A stretch of 64,000 nt of DNA. Origin: Lutibacter maritimus. Its GTDB lineage: Bacteria; Bacteroidota; Bacteroidia; Flavobacteriales; Flavobacteriaceae. A program made the translations under genes and the position numbers. Location: NCBI RefSeq assembly GCF_900116115.1, contig NZ_FOZP01000004.1:246675-310674 (forward strand), given 5' to 3'. Within the stretch, counting starts at the first letter, position 1; every line of letters begins with the position of its first letter. Positions 1 to 9,955 of this stretch are shown here, in pieces. The notes under the pieces are model-generated. The model saw nothing but the letters and a program-made list of their open reading frames with translations, did not search any database and was not told the DNA's origin.

Positions 1-402
1 CGTCAGTTCGAGTGTTTCAATGTAGCTCAGCGGAATTGAAATGTATCGAGAACCTGTACGGAAAGCTTCTCAATATAATTTTAGTTCGCTATGCTACTTA
101 ATTTTTTGTTTTTTTAGTAACAGATTCCCTTTTGCAAGGGAATGACGGTGCGTCACCCTCAGCTTGACTGGGGGGCTGTTGGTTTCAAAAGCAACAGATT
201 CCCGCTTGCGCGAGAATGACGGATGCAAGGGAATGACGTTTTGTGTTCGTCACCCTCAGCAAAAAGAACGTCACCCTCAGCTTGACTGGGGGTCTCAACT
301 ACAGAGTGAAAGATTCCCGCTTACGCGAGAATGACGAATGCAAGGGAATGACGATGTAAAGGATTGATGCAATCAGTTAGCGTAAAAACTATGTAATTAT
401 AG
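1..402. repeat. Gene-free stretch with REP-like palindromes
   Basis: No gene is visible here. The first 60 bases contain a dyad (TTTCAAT with AATTGAAA) between the words GTTCGAG and ATCGAGAAC. From about 120 to 350 there are several palindromic elements with the frame AGATTCCC...GGGAATGACG and its reverse complement (CGTCACCCTCAGC...). They belong to the same loose family as the arrays at 14678-15350 and 16341-16745. They lie downstream of the last gene of the polysaccharide locus and could act as transcript ends, but no U-tract terminator is evident. Confidence 0.6.
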
Positions 403-1569
403 CTATGTTTCTAACTCAAATTCCAGCTTTTGATATTCATGTAACAAAGCGTTCCACACCATTTTTTGTTCAAATTTAGTCGTGATTATTTTACGAGTAT
501 TGTTCCTCATTTCCTTTAATACTTCAGGGTTTTCTAAACAATAAAGCATCGCTTTATACACTGCCGCTGCATCTTTTACAGGAATAATCCACCCATTTTT
601 ACCAGCTTCAATAATTTCATTGCAACCATTAATATTGGTTACAATACTTGGTAATTGCATAGCGCCTGCTTGTAATACTACATTTGGAAAACCTTCTCTA
701 TAACTAGGAAAAACTAATACATCTGCAATGGCAAAATAAGGTCGCACATCATCTTGATAGCCTACCGAAATAATGGCGCTATTGGTTTTAATTTCTTGCA
801 ACGTTGCCGGTAATAATGGGTCTAATTCAGTTTCTAAAGGCCCTACCAGGATAAGTTTTGAGTGTTGACTTTTGTTTGAGTTTTGTAATGTTTTAAAAGC
901 AGCAATTAATTCATTGATGCCTTTATCTCCCACCAATCTACCTACAAAAATAAACACAACATCCTCCTTTAAAATTCCTAATTCCTTTTTTAAATCTTCA
1001 TTTTGGTTGGATGCACATAGTTGAGGATTAAAATAGGAAGTGTCAATGCCGTTAATATTGCCATTGGCCAACACTTTTAGTGGTTTTTGAGTAATTTTAT
1101 ATTGTTCCAAATCACTTTTAACGCCTTGTCCTTCTGGATAAATATGGGTAGCACATTTACATAATAGTTTATCCATTGCAACTAAAACAAATTGTAGCCA
1201 CCCTTTTTTATTAGGAAATATAAGTCCGGTAAAGGTATGCATTCGAATAGGAACTTTTGCAAAATAAGCCGCTACCATACTTAATAACCCAGCTTTTGGT
1301 GTGATAGAATGTACAATATATGGTTGTTCTTTTTTAAAACATTGGTACAGTTTCCATAAAGATATTACATCTTTGATAGGTGAAATAGCACGTTGTATTT
1401 CAATAGGAATTACGTCTACCTGTTCGCGCTCTTGCACTTTTAGCAATGCATCATCTCCTCCAGAAATCGCAATTATTTGGTAATAATCATTTAAAAAATG
1501 AAGTTGTCCCTTTAATAAAACATCAAGCGATAATGAAACTGTTGTTGTTCTAATTAATTTTTTTTTCAT
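403..1569 (-). CDS. Glycosyltransferase family 4 (PglA-like)
   Basis: A 388-residue GT-B fold glycosyltransferase that probably adds a sugar to a lipid-linked oligosaccharide at the inner face of the membrane. The N-terminal half has the HSITPKAGLLS and HTFTGLIF segments typical of PglA/WbpT-like enzymes. The C-terminal half has the donor-binding GRLVGDKG motif and YREGFPNVVLQ. The usual EX7E pair is present as Glu292 and Gln300, so the second acid is a Gln. It is the last gene of the minus-strand locus, and its start overlaps the preceding membrane-protein gene by 20 bases, which suggests translational coupling. The family is clear; donor and acceptor cannot be read from sequence. Confidence 0.85.
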   Translation of the reverse strand: MKKKLIRTTTVSLSLDVLLKGQLHFLNDYYQIIAISGGDDALLKVQEREQVDVIPIEIQRAISPIKDVISLWKLYQCFKKEQPYIVHSITPKAGLLSMVAAYFAKVPIRMHTFTGLIFPNKKGWLQFVLVAMDKLLCKCATHIYPEGQGVKSDLEQYKITQKPLKVLANGNINGIDTSYFNPQLCASNQNEDLKKELGILKEDVVFIFVGRLVGDKGINELIAAFKTLQNSNKSQHSKLILVGPLETELDPLLPATLQEIKTNSAIISVGYQDDVRPYFAIADVLVFPSYREGFPNVVLQAGAMQLPSIVTNINGCNEIIEAGKNGWIIPVKDAAAVYKAMLYCLENPEVLKEMRNNTRKIITTKFEQKMVWNALLHEYQKLEFELET

Positions 1570-2701
1570 TCTTTAAATTTACTATGGTTATAAAAAAGTA
1601 AAAGAGATACGGATAAAACATCATTCTCATTCTATTTCCAAGTCCTAAATTGTATAAATAAGATGCAAATAGCACTATTAAAAGTAAACTTGATAGCAAT
1701 GCAAATTTTAAACCGTTATCTAATCTTTTAAAACGTATCTGTTTTTGAAAGGAAATGTAAATAAAATACATGAAAGAAATTAAAAAATATACACCTTCTA
1801 CTGAAACCACCATTTGAAACAGATTTTTAATTTCAAAAAACACTGGCAATGGCATATATAATAAATACCATGTGCGACTTAAAATTGTTGTGTTGGTTAA
1901 GCTTATAGCAGTATTCCCTTTGTTAATGGTATAATTCAAAAAACTATCATAATAGTTTTTTATGGCGGTAAAATCCAAACCATCAATTTTTAAAAAATAC
2001 AATGCACTTAATGGTAAACATATCAACATAAATAGCATTGCATACACCATTAATTTTTTTTTATACTTAGCTGTAATTGTGGTATCTGTACTTAAAACAA
2101 TTAAAAGTGAAACAACTAATACAAAAAACACGTGCGGTCTAATTAAAAAGACTAGTATACACTGAAACCAAAACCAATTATCATACTTTTTATGAGTAAT
2201 ACTTTTAAGTATGTTAACCATAAAAACCAAAAGCAATGCTTCCTTACCTACAAAACCAGTCCAAAAATGTACTGAAGGCACTATAAAAAATAACAAAAAC
2301 CAATTGATCTTATTTGTTGATTTTTGAAAACTCAATAACTTAAAATATTGTATAAAAGCAGTATAACTTATTGCAGCAAAAAAGGCGAACAACACTGGTA
2401 ATGTTATTCCTAGTTTTACAAATGGGTATATTAAAAAAGAAATAAAGGAACTTCCAAAATTACATAAACTAAGCCAACTATTAGCATATAAAGCATTTAC
2501 ATAAAAGTTTGTTGCATCATTTTCAGGTAGTTTATCAAGACTTAGAAAAAACACTACCGATGCCACAAAATGCAGTAGCGTTACAGTTACAAAAAATAAT
2601 TTTTTAGGTGTTATTTTTAGCATTTTAAAGTACTTATAAAATACAATTAAAACACTGCCAATAACGCCTATTAAAAACGCACTATTTATAACTATTTGCA
2701 C
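1550..2701 (-). CDS. Polytopic membrane protein, possible Wzy-like polymerase
   Basis: A 383-residue protein with about ten hydrophobic segments and few soluble stretches. I do not recognise a specific family motif. Its place between a flippase gene (7 bases upstream) and a glycosyltransferase (20-base overlap downstream) suggests a polysaccharide polymerase, since Wzy proteins are defined mainly by topology and context. The loop after the third predicted helix contains DATNFYVNALYAN, and a later loop contains charged residues. An EpsG-type polymerase is also present at 5948-7027, so this could be a second polymerase for another glycan. The functional call is inference from context. Confidence 0.6.
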   Translation of the reverse strand: MQIVINSAFLIGVIGSVLIVFYKYFKMLKITPKKLFFVTVTLLHFVASVVFFLSLDKLPENDATNFYVNALYANSWLSLCNFGSSFISFLIYPFVKLGITLPVLFAFFAAISYTAFIQYFKLLSFQKSTNKINWFLLFFIVPSVHFWTGFVGKEALLLVFMVNILKSITHKKYDNWFWFQCILVFLIRPHVFFVLVVSLLIVLSTDTTITAKYKKKLMVYAMLFMLICLPLSALYFLKIDGLDFTAIKNYYDSFLNYTINKGNTAISLTNTTILSRTWYLLYMPLPVFFEIKNLFQMVVSVEGVYFLISFMYFIYISFQKQIRFKRLDNGLKFALLSSLLLIVLFASYLYNLGLGNRMRMMFYPYLFYFFITIVNLKNEKKIN

Positions 2702-2707
2702 TATTAT

Positions 2708-3973
2708 TTAATTATTTAGTTGTTTTAGCTCCTTTAGCTTGACCTCTTTATTAAAAAATACAAACGAGAAGAGCGCTATAATTCCTCTTACCATCAACAA
2801 AAATAAAGCACCTCCAATAAATGTATATTGTACCACCAATACAAAGCCTATAATTAAACCAATACCAGTGGCTATTAATGTAATTTTACTTAAAATTTGA
2901 TCTTTGTTAAAAACCAACAGCCCATTTACCCCAAATGCTGAAATAATTGCCATTAATAAAGGTGTTGGACTTAAAATTTTTATAATAAAGATAATATCAT
3001 TTAATATATGAGTATCTTCAATTTTTACCCAATGTTTAATAATATAATCTGCACTTACAAACATCACAACAGACAGTACCAATCCTACACCCATTAATAC
3101 CGCAAAAGATAATTTAATTTTATGTATCCGTCTATTTACCATAGCATAAAATACTTGTGACAAAATAGTATTTACTGTTGAAAATGCATTTGAAATTTTT
3201 ACCCCTAACTGCATAATACTCACATGGGTTGGAATACTAAATAAACCTACTAAAAACACAGCTGTATTAGATAAAATTGATGGTATTAATAAATTTATAA
3301 ACGAACTAAAATTTGCATATAAATAGTTATATGCCTTTTTAACTGAAATAATTTTAATTTCAATAGCATACTCTAATACAATATAAAAAAAACTAATGCC
3401 ATTGGCTATTAATAATCCAATAAATTCAAATAAAATTATATAGGTATAATGTTTGGGTTGTTGGATAAAAATAACCACCAATAACACATAAATTAAAGTA
3501 GCAACTAAACTTATTACTGGTAAAAATTTCATTTTTTCAATCCCTAAAAAAAACCATCGGATTGAAAACACATCACTAATTAATAATAATGATGCCAAAC
3601 CAAATAACAACTTATGTGATTGAAATTTAGGCACTAATAGTATTAAAAAAACTAAAATTAAATATAACACACACGTAACATATACTTTTACTGAAAACAC
3701 CTCATTAAATACTTTGCTGATATTTTTTGTTGTTTTAGGTTTTTTTGATAGTTCACGAACAGCTGCTAGATTAAATCCATAATTTGCAATATTTACAAAA
3801 AACAACACTAAAGATAAGGCAAAGGCATACAAACCATAATTTTGAACCCCTACTTTATAAATTAAAAAAGGGATTAGAAAAATAGCCAAAGCTAAATCAA
3901 TAGATTTTAAGGAGAATAAAGAAACTACATTCTCAAAAAAATGAAAAATTTGTTTTTTTCGTAATAAATTCAA
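2708..3973 (-). CDS. Wzx-type oligosaccharide flippase
   Basis: A 421-residue integral membrane protein of the polysaccharide-export branch of the MOP/MATE superfamily (RfbX/Wzx), with about twelve predicted helices. The N-terminus (SIDLALAIFLIPFLIYKVG followed by QNYGLYAFALS) is the typical Wzx opening in which a helix leads to a G-x-x-x-Y-G-x-x-x turn. It would flip undecaprenyl-linked repeat units across the inner membrane. Its start overlaps the stop of the upstream GT4 gene by 4 bases. It is one of three flippases in this locus and is distinct in sequence from the two WzxC-like copies at 9936 and 13218. Confidence 0.85.
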   Translation of the reverse strand: MNLLRKKQIFHFFENVVSLFSLKSIDLALAIFLIPFLIYKVGVQNYGLYAFALSLVLFFVNIANYGFNLAAVRELSKKPKTTKNISKVFNEVFSVKVYVTCVLYLILVFLILLVPKFQSHKLLFGLASLLLISDVFSIRWFFLGIEKMKFLPVISLVATLIYVLLVVIFIQQPKHYTYIILFEFIGLLIANGISFFYIVLEYAIEIKIISVKKAYNYLYANFSSFINLLIPSILSNTAVFLVGLFSIPTHVSIMQLGVKISNAFSTVNTILSQVFYAMVNRRIHKIKLSFAVLMGVGLVLSVVMFVSADYIIKHWVKIEDTHILNDIIFIIKILSPTPLLMAIISAFGVNGLLVFNKDQILSKITLIATGIGLIIGFVLVVQYTFIGGALFLLMVRGIIALFSFVFFNKEVKLKELKQLNN

Positions 3974-5079
3974 GATACTACTTGTTTGTATAAATTTATA
4001 TGCTTGTTTACCATAGTATCAATATCATATTGCTGTGCACGTTGCATACAAGCCTTAGCTGTAATAGAATATAAGTTGATATCATTCAATAAGTTATTTA
4101 TTATTTCCGCTAGTTTTTGGGCATCACCCAAAGGAAATAAAATACCAGCACCACCTACAATATCCCTTAAACCTGGAACATCTGATGCCACAAATGGTTT
4201 TCCTGAAGCCATTCCTTCAATACTTGCTAATGACAATCCTTCATATTTTGAAGATAATACCACAATATCCGCTGTTTTTAATAATTGAGGTACATCTAAC
4301 CGAACACCTAAAAATAATACGCGTTTATTTAAACCTAGCCTACTAACCAAGTGCTCACATTCTTGCCGTAATGGTCCATCACCTACCAATACTACGTATA
4401 CATTTTCAGGCAAGTATACTAATGAATGAATGAATGTTTTTTGGTCTTTAGGTTCTTGAAATGAAGAAACTTGAATAAGTAATTTTGCATTTTTATCTTT
4501 TATCCCAAATGTTAATTCTTTATTTAACATCTCGTTTAATTGAATTTTTTTTAGATTAACACCATTTTCAATTAAAACAAGTTTGTTTTTTCCAACTTTC
4601 GAGTGGTTAAGAATAATTTTAAAAACATCATTTGTAATACAAACAATTTTGCAATACTTTTTATAAAAGAACGTATCTAAAAAGCCAAAAAAACTATTTC
4701 TAATTCTTCTATTAGATGTGCTATGCTCCGTAAAAATTAATTTCGTTTTAGAAAAGGAAATTACTTTTGCAAGTACAACCCAATACTGCGCTGGAAATAA
4801 ATGTACATGTACAATGTTGTATTTTTTCAGATAGGAAACCAATTTAAAAATTAAGAACGGATTGTATACAGTACCATTACCTAAACTAAATATTTTACAG
4901 CAATTATGTTTTTCTAAGGCTTCCCAAAATTGTGTTTTTGTTCCGTTTAAAACTAAAACATCCATTTTTAACCCTTGTTGTACATATAAAGGAACAGTAT
5001 CTATCAATAATTTTTCAGCCCCCCCTGTATGTAGGCTATTTATTACTTGCAATACACGTATGTTATTTTTTTTTATCAT
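3970..5079 (-). CDS. Glycosyltransferase family 4
   Basis: A 369-residue GT-B glycosyltransferase. The opening HTGGAEKLLIDTVPLY is the glycine-rich acceptor-side loop of GT4 enzymes. FTEHSTSNRR lies in the middle, and the C-terminal donor domain carries the EX7E motif YEGLSLASIE, with Glu280 and Glu288. It overlaps the upstream GT2 gene by 17 bases and the downstream flippase by 4 bases, so it sits inside one tightly packed transcription unit. Retaining chemistry is expected for the family. The sugar donor is unknown. Confidence 0.88.
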   Translation of the reverse strand: MIKKNNIRVLQVINSLHTGGAEKLLIDTVPLYVQQGLKMDVLVLNGTKTQFWEALEKHNCCKIFSLGNGTVYNPFLIFKLVSYLKKYNIVHVHLFPAQYWVVLAKVISFSKTKLIFTEHSTSNRRIRNSFFGFLDTFFYKKYCKIVCITNDVFKIILNHSKVGKNKLVLIENGVNLKKIQLNEMLNKELTFGIKDKNAKLLIQVSSFQEPKDQKTFIHSLVYLPENVYVVLVGDGPLRQECEHLVSRLGLNKRVLFLGVRLDVPQLLKTADIVVLSSKYEGLSLASIEGMASGKPFVASDVPGLRDIVGGAGILFPLGDAQKLAEIINNLLNDINLYSITAKACMQRAQQYDIDTMVNKHINLYKQVVS

Positions 5080-5932
5080 TCAAGTACATTAAAAACCCTA
5101 AAGGTAGCATAGTTACATAAAAAAAATGCTTAATATATTTCATTTTTTGAAGCAAGGAAAGTGACGAGTTGTAAGAAAAACGCCAAAAATTAATAGCTGA
5201 TTTTAATTTTATTAGCAAGGGAACATTGTAATTTGCCAGCTCAGCATAATGGAGCATACTGGCAAATGGTGCTTGCATTCTAATTTTTACAATATTATGT
5301 GTTAAACCATCAGGTAAATATTCTGCAACATAAATAGCTTCATTAAAAAATAAGAGGTCGTATTTTTGTGCAATTCTATTCCAAACCAACGCTTCTGGGC
5401 AAAACTTTTCATTTTCAATTTCAGGAAAGGGAAAATCTTTTAACACCGCTGTTTTAAAAACCTCTGCTAAATCACCCTGCACATTGTATTTAAACCGTAT
5501 ATCTAAAGAATTACTTATTGTGTTTTCTTTAAATTTTGTAAGTATAAGTTGTTTATTAACAAATGTTTTACGACCAACTACACCCCCAATATTTATAAAC
5601 TGCTTAGCATACTCAATCTTTTCTTTTAAAATTAAAAGGGCGTTTACAGGTAAATAATCGTCTGAATCTAACATTAAAAAGTAAGTGCCCTGCGCTTCTA
5701 AAACACCTTTATTAATGGCAACATGCTTCCCTAAATTTGGTTGCTTAAAATATTTAATTGCAATTTTTCCTTCTACAATAAATGAACGAACCACATTTTC
5801 AGTAGCATCGGTACTGCCATCATCAATTAACAACCATTCAAAATCAGGCATTTGTTGTTGCAATAAACTTTTATACACTCTTTTTAACAAGTGCGCTCTG
5901 TTATAGGTTGGTGTAAATACAGTTATTAACAT
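5063..5932 (-). CDS. Glycosyltransferase family 2
   Basis: A 289-residue GT-A glycosyltransferase. It has the N-terminal TVFTPTYNRAHLL segment, the nucleotide-binding LLIDDGSTD motif and the metal-binding LMLDSDDYL motif. The C-terminus (last about 50 residues) is hydrophobic and basic and may hold the protein at the membrane. Inverting transfer from a nucleotide sugar is expected. It lies 15 bases downstream of the EpsG-like polymerase gene and overlaps the next GT4 gene. Confidence 0.87.
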   Translation of the reverse strand: MLITVFTPTYNRAHLLKRVYKSLLQQQMPDFEWLLIDDGSTDATENVVRSFIVEGKIAIKYFKQPNLGKHVAINKGVLEAQGTYFLMLDSDDYLPVNALLILKEKIEYAKQFINIGGVVGRKTFVNKQLILTKFKENTISNSLDIRFKYNVQGDLAEVFKTAVLKDFPFPEIENEKFCPEALVWNRIAQKYDLLFFNEAIYVAEYLPDGLTHNIVKIRMQAPFASMLHYAELANYNVPLLIKLKSAINFWRFSYNSSLSLLQKMKYIKHFFYVTMLPLGFLMYLNDKKK

Positions 5933-5947
5933 GTTACAAAATTAAAT

Positions 5948-7027
5948 TTAACGATATTCCATAAACTCCCATTGCCCATTTCTATTAAAATCTTGAAAAA
6001 TAGATTTGTATGGCATAAAATCGCCACCATCAAATACTGTTAATAATCTAAAAAACACAAAAGTATAATATACAAAAATGGCGATTTTAAAAGTGCGTTG
6101 TAGTTTAAAATCGGTAATAAAGGTATACATATAAGGTAATGCCACTACTACAAAAATAAAAAACACCCAAGCCAAGCGCACAAAAGTGGCATTTGTTAAA
6201 CTTATTAATATAATTAAAACATATAATAAAAATCCATTAAAAATAACTATTGTAGGGGTTGATTGGTAAAAATGTTTTCTAAATTTTAATGCTAAATACG
6301 CTAATAAAACCGCCTCTAATAAGTAAAAAACATTAATAGCAGTAAATTTTTCGCCATATATATTTAGTTTCGCATAATCAATACCCTCTATAAAATAATT
6401 TAAAATTAGCTGCCCTAACGGACTTATAGCTATTATAAAAGATGCTGTGGTAATTAAAAATAACTGGTAAGGTCCTAATTTTTTATGCGCAATAACTATA
6501 AACGGCAAAAACAAAATGGCACTTTTGTGCATAAAAAAGGCTAAAAGTACTATACATACAAAAGGCATATACCTTTTTTGAATTACATACCTAATACTTA
6601 ACCAAACCAACCCCATTGCTAAGCCTTGCCGTAAATACACAAAAGACATTAAAAAGAATTTACAAAAAAAAATAAACGCAGACATATAGAGGATTGGACT
6701 GTATTTTTTTATGGTGTAAAAATGTAACAATACCATAATAAGTGCGGTTATAAAAAACATAAACTCACGTTGCCCATTTATATAGTTTAAGCCTATAAAG
6801 TAGGCAATAAACCCTTTTTCAAAAGTAGAACGTAAGTAGGTATATTTATTAATATATTCATATACTTCACCATAAATGTACACATCATACCCACCAATCA
6901 TATCTCTAAACCCACTTACCAGTATTAGTAAGCCTATAAATATATAATACCCTATACTGGGTGTTTTTCTGTTAGCAGAAAAATACAGTATGGTTGCTAT
7001 TAAAAAAAGGGTTAAGTAAATGATCAT
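5948..7027 (-). CDS. EpsG-family polysaccharide polymerase
   Basis: A 359-residue membrane protein with about ten predicted helices. It shows the EpsG family signature: an early GFRDMIGG segment followed by YDVYIYGEVY, and a later FVYLRQGLAMGLVW helix with its Arg-Gln-Gly turn. EpsG/Wzy proteins join repeat units at the outer face of the inner membrane. The gene overlaps the upstream GT2 gene by 4 bases (ATGA) and is followed 15 bases later by another GT2. This is the better supported of the two polymerase candidates in the locus. Confidence 0.82.
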   Translation of the reverse strand: MIIYLTLFLIATILYFSANRKTPSIGYYIFIGLLILVSGFRDMIGGYDVYIYGEVYEYINKYTYLRSTFEKGFIAYFIGLNYINGQREFMFFITALIMVLLHFYTIKKYSPILYMSAFIFFCKFFLMSFVYLRQGLAMGLVWLSIRYVIQKRYMPFVCIVLLAFFMHKSAILFLPFIVIAHKKLGPYQLFLITTASFIIAISPLGQLILNYFIEGIDYAKLNIYGEKFTAINVFYLLEAVLLAYLALKFRKHFYQSTPTIVIFNGFLLYVLIILISLTNATFVRLAWVFFIFVVVALPYMYTFITDFKLQRTFKIAIFVYYTFVFFRLLTVFDGGDFMPYKSIFQDFNRNGQWEFMEYR

Positions 7028-8019
7028 TTTGTTTTCAATTTCTTAAAAAAAGAAACAGTTAAAAATAGCATTTTGCTATTTACAAACTTTTCAAAGATAA
7101 AAAATTTGAAATTAGCCGACTTTATGTTCGTTGGTAAAAGTGTATTGTTTAAATAAATAGAATAGTAGTACTTTACTTCACTAAATGAATAATCAAATTT
7201 AAACAAACTATAAAAAAATCCAATAATACTTTTATCCAATATATCTGTAACAATTTGCTTAGAGACTAAGTTACTTATAGTGCAAGTTGTTTTTTTTATG
7301 CTTTGATGAACAATCAACGTATCTTTTGCTATTTTGACTAAGTTACTTTTAGTTAAATTTCTAGATGTTGAAGTTTCATTCTCGCAATAATTATATAAAC
7401 GTTGGTTTATATATACTACCTTATTAGCATGTATAAAATATTTGATTGAAAACTCTAAATCTTCTAAATTTTTTATACCATTTATAAATCTTACATTAAA
7501 AGTATCTATTGTTTTTTTATCAAATAATAGTACCCATAAAAAATAAGGCTTATTACTTGATGGGTTTATAAAGTTTACACCGCTAAAAACCTCAAAACCT
7601 TTATGAATTATTTGTTTATCAGGTATGTTTATTTCATCCCTATTATTTCTTTTAAAATAATTAAATGCGAATGTATTCTTTTCTCCACTATTAAAAAAAT
7701 ACTTCTCAATAACTTTAAATGCCCCTTGCTGAATATAATCATCAGAGTCTATAAACCAAATAAAGTCTCCTTTTGCTATTTCTAAACCAACGTTTCTCGC
7801 AGCTCCTGTACCAGAATTCACTTGATTAACAATTAATAAGTTTGGATGTAATAGTTCATAACCCTTTAAAATAGCCCAAGAATTGTCTAAAGAACCGTCA
7901 TTCACAACTATTACATCAACAATGAAAGAAAAATCAGTTTGACTAAAAATGCTTTCTAAGCATCTTTTTATAACCTTTTCTCCATTAAACACAGGAATTA
8001 TTATTGATAACGTTGTCAT
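7024..8019 (-). CDS. Glycosyltransferase family 2
   Basis: A 331-residue GT-A enzyme with the family motifs LSIIIPVFNGEKVI, VIVVNDGSLDNS and WFIDSDDYI in order in the first 110 residues. GTGAARNVGLEIAKGDF lies between the second and third motifs, as in the WcaA-like branch. The C-terminal 150 residues are variable and Lys- and Asn-rich. The gene is visibly more A/T-rich than the genes at 12145-14660. It follows the next GT2 gene with a 7-base gap and overlaps the EpsG-like gene by 4 bases. Confidence 0.87.
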   Translation of the reverse strand: MTTLSIIIPVFNGEKVIKRCLESIFSQTDFSFIVDVIVVNDGSLDNSWAILKGYELLHPNLLIVNQVNSGTGAARNVGLEIAKGDFIWFIDSDDYIQQGAFKVIEKYFFNSGEKNTFAFNYFKRNNRDEINIPDKQIIHKGFEVFSGVNFINPSSNKPYFLWVLLFDKKTIDTFNVRFINGIKNLEDLEFSIKYFIHANKVVYINQRLYNYCENETSTSRNLTKSNLVKIAKDTLIVHQSIKKTTCTISNLVSKQIVTDILDKSIIGFFYSLFKFDYSFSEVKYYYSIYLNNTLLPTNIKSANFKFFIFEKFVNSKMLFLTVSFFKKLKTK

Positions 8020-8026
8020 TATTTTA

Positions 8027-8935
8027 CTATTTTACAAATTTCACCAATACATGAATACCAAACCACCTAAGAACAATAGCAAAACCTAAAAGTAAGTTTT
8101 TTTGAATGCTGTTTTTTGAAATTGAAATAGAATAATATAGCTTATTCAACAACTTTCTATGTCTAATTAATAAGTCAAATCTCCTATTTGTATATTCACT
8201 TATTTTATCCAAAAAAAACAATGTATTCTCTTTAGCTTTTAAAGGATTTACAACATGGGAAACACTTGCTCTATGGACACGATAAACAGAAAACACTTCG
8301 TTAAAATATTTAATTTTTTTATCATCAGCTGCTAAAACAAAAACAGATTGATCACCTGCATGAACTTTTTCAATCCAATTTGGTAACTTAAAATTGTTTC
8401 TAAATAAAAATGTTGAGGTATGTGCAAAATTAAAAGCAATGTAATCTTTCAATTTTAATTCTTTATTTATATTAAAAAGTTCTTTGTTCCTCTTTAGTTT
8501 ATTCGTTGCTTCATAATAAAAATTGTACCTACCAACTGTTATGTTAAAATCTAAATTACTTTCTAAAAAATCAACTTGCTTTTGAAGTCTTAACGAGTTC
8601 AACCAATAGTCATCTCCTTCACAAAAAGCTATATATTTTCCTTTAGCCATATTATAAATATTTATAAAATTTGGCATCATTCCTATATTTTGCTCATTAT
8701 GAATATATTTAATATCTATATTTGAATTAGTATTATTGGCAATTAAACCTAAAATAATTTGATGCGAACCATCTGGTGAGCAATCATTACCTATCACCAA
8801 TTCACATTTAAAACTAATTTTTTGTTTTAACACACTTAAAATAGCTTCTTCAATATATTTCTCTTGCCCATAAGTTATCATTAGTACAGATACTAAAGGA
8901 GTATTTCCATCTAATATTTCAGTTACATTATCCAT
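8027..8935 (-). CDS. Glycosyltransferase family 2
   Basis: A 302-residue GT-A enzyme of the branch with an N-terminal PLVSVLMITYGQEKYIEEA segment, an LVIGNDCSPDGS donor motif and an IAFCEGDDYW metal-binding motif. These signatures differ from those of the neighbouring GT2 genes, so it probably uses another donor or acceptor. The short GT2 remnant at 11377-11499 resembles this branch (MITYNHE...). The start codon directly abuts the stop of the upstream GT2 gene. Confidence 0.87.
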   Translation of the reverse strand: MDNVTEILDGNTPLVSVLMITYGQEKYIEEAILSVLKQKISFKCELVIGNDCSPDGSHQIILGLIANNTNSNIDIKYIHNEQNIGMMPNFINIYNMAKGKYIAFCEGDDYWLNSLRLQKQVDFLESNLDFNITVGRYNFYYEATNKLKRNKELFNINKELKLKDYIAFNFAHTSTFLFRNNFKLPNWIEKVHAGDQSVFVLAADDKKIKYFNEVFSVYRVHRASVSHVVNPLKAKENTLFFLDKISEYTNRRFDLLIRHRKLLNKLYYSISISKNSIQKNLLLGFAIVLRWFGIHVLVKFVK

Positions 8936-9955
8936 TTAATGGCTTTTAAACTTGTAAAATAGTTTCAGTAGTGTTTCTACATTAAAAAACAGACAGGTTA
9001 TTCGTTGAAATCTTGTTTTTAATGCTCCTTTTATTGGATATAGTTTTTTATTTGAAAGTTCATGTATGCATTTTACTTTAAACGGATAACTAACTTCTTT
9101 AGGTTTAACTATAAAACGCCACAGCAAATTCCAAATTACACTGTTGTAATTTTTTTGAATTGTTTTAATTACATCTTTATCTTTTATATCATAATTTTTG
9201 ATATTACTTTTAATCAATTCAGCTACTATAATGGCGTCAGAAAGGTATTTTTCTAATTTCTCTTGACTTTGAGGCAAAGAAATCGTACCAAAATTTCTAA
9301 AATAATTATATCCAATTAACTCTGAAAAATAACCACGATGGGCACACAACATTAGTCTTACTGTAAATTCAACATCTTGTTGTGATATTTTAGGTGTAAA
9401 AAGCAAGTTATTATCAATTATAAAATTGCGATTTAATAAAAATAAACATGAAGATGAAGGCTGATAACCTTGTGTTAAAAATTCAATTCCTGTATGTATC
9501 TTATTATAATTAATCGGGTGTAGTGGTCTTGGAAATGAATCGTCATTATTTTCAAAAAAATAACGCATACCAAAACTTAAAAAATCTAATTTATTATCAA
9601 ATGTCAAGGTTAGTTGTTTTAAAATAACATCTAAATCAATCCAGTCGTCTGAGTCTAAAAAAAGTAAATACCTGCCATTTGCATTTTTAATTCCTGTATT
9701 TCTAGCTTCTGACAAACCTAAGTTCGGTTGTGAAATTATTTTTACATAATTGTAACTATTCCTAAATTCAACTAATTTTAGTAAACTATTATCTGTAGAT
9801 CCATCATTAATAAAAACAACTTCTATTTTAATTTTATTGTTTGACTTATATACATTAGAGATAGCATTAAAACATCTTTCAATGTACTTTTCCACATTGT
9901 AAACAGGAATAATGATACTTAAATCAGTTATTTGATTATTTTCTGAATAAGTCAT
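8936..9955 (-). CDS. Glycosyltransferase family 2
   Basis: A 339-residue GT-A enzyme. The first 15 residues are a polar leader before DLSIIIPVYNVEKYIERC. VVFINDGSTDNS and LLFLDSDDWIDLD follow, and ISQPNLGLSEARNTG lies between them. It overlaps the upstream flippase gene by 20 bases and abuts the next GT2 gene. Together with its neighbours it forms a run of three consecutive GT2 genes, consistent with sequential addition of sugars to one repeat unit; that order is inference. Confidence 0.87.
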   Translation of the reverse strand: MTYSENNQITDLSIIIPVYNVEKYIERCFNAISNVYKSNNKIKIEVVFINDGSTDNSLLKLVEFRNSYNYVKIISQPNLGLSEARNTGIKNANGRYLLFLDSDDWIDLDVILKQLTLTFDNKLDFLSFGMRYFFENNDDSFPRPLHPINYNKIHTGIEFLTQGYQPSSSCLFLLNRNFIIDNNLLFTPKISQQDVEFTVRLMLCAHRGYFSELIGYNYFRNFGTISLPQSQEKLEKYLSDAIIVAELIKSNIKNYDIKDKDVIKTIQKNYNSVIWNLLWRFIVKPKEVSYPFKVKCIHELSNKKLYPIKGALKTRFQRITCLFFNVETLLKLFYKFKSH

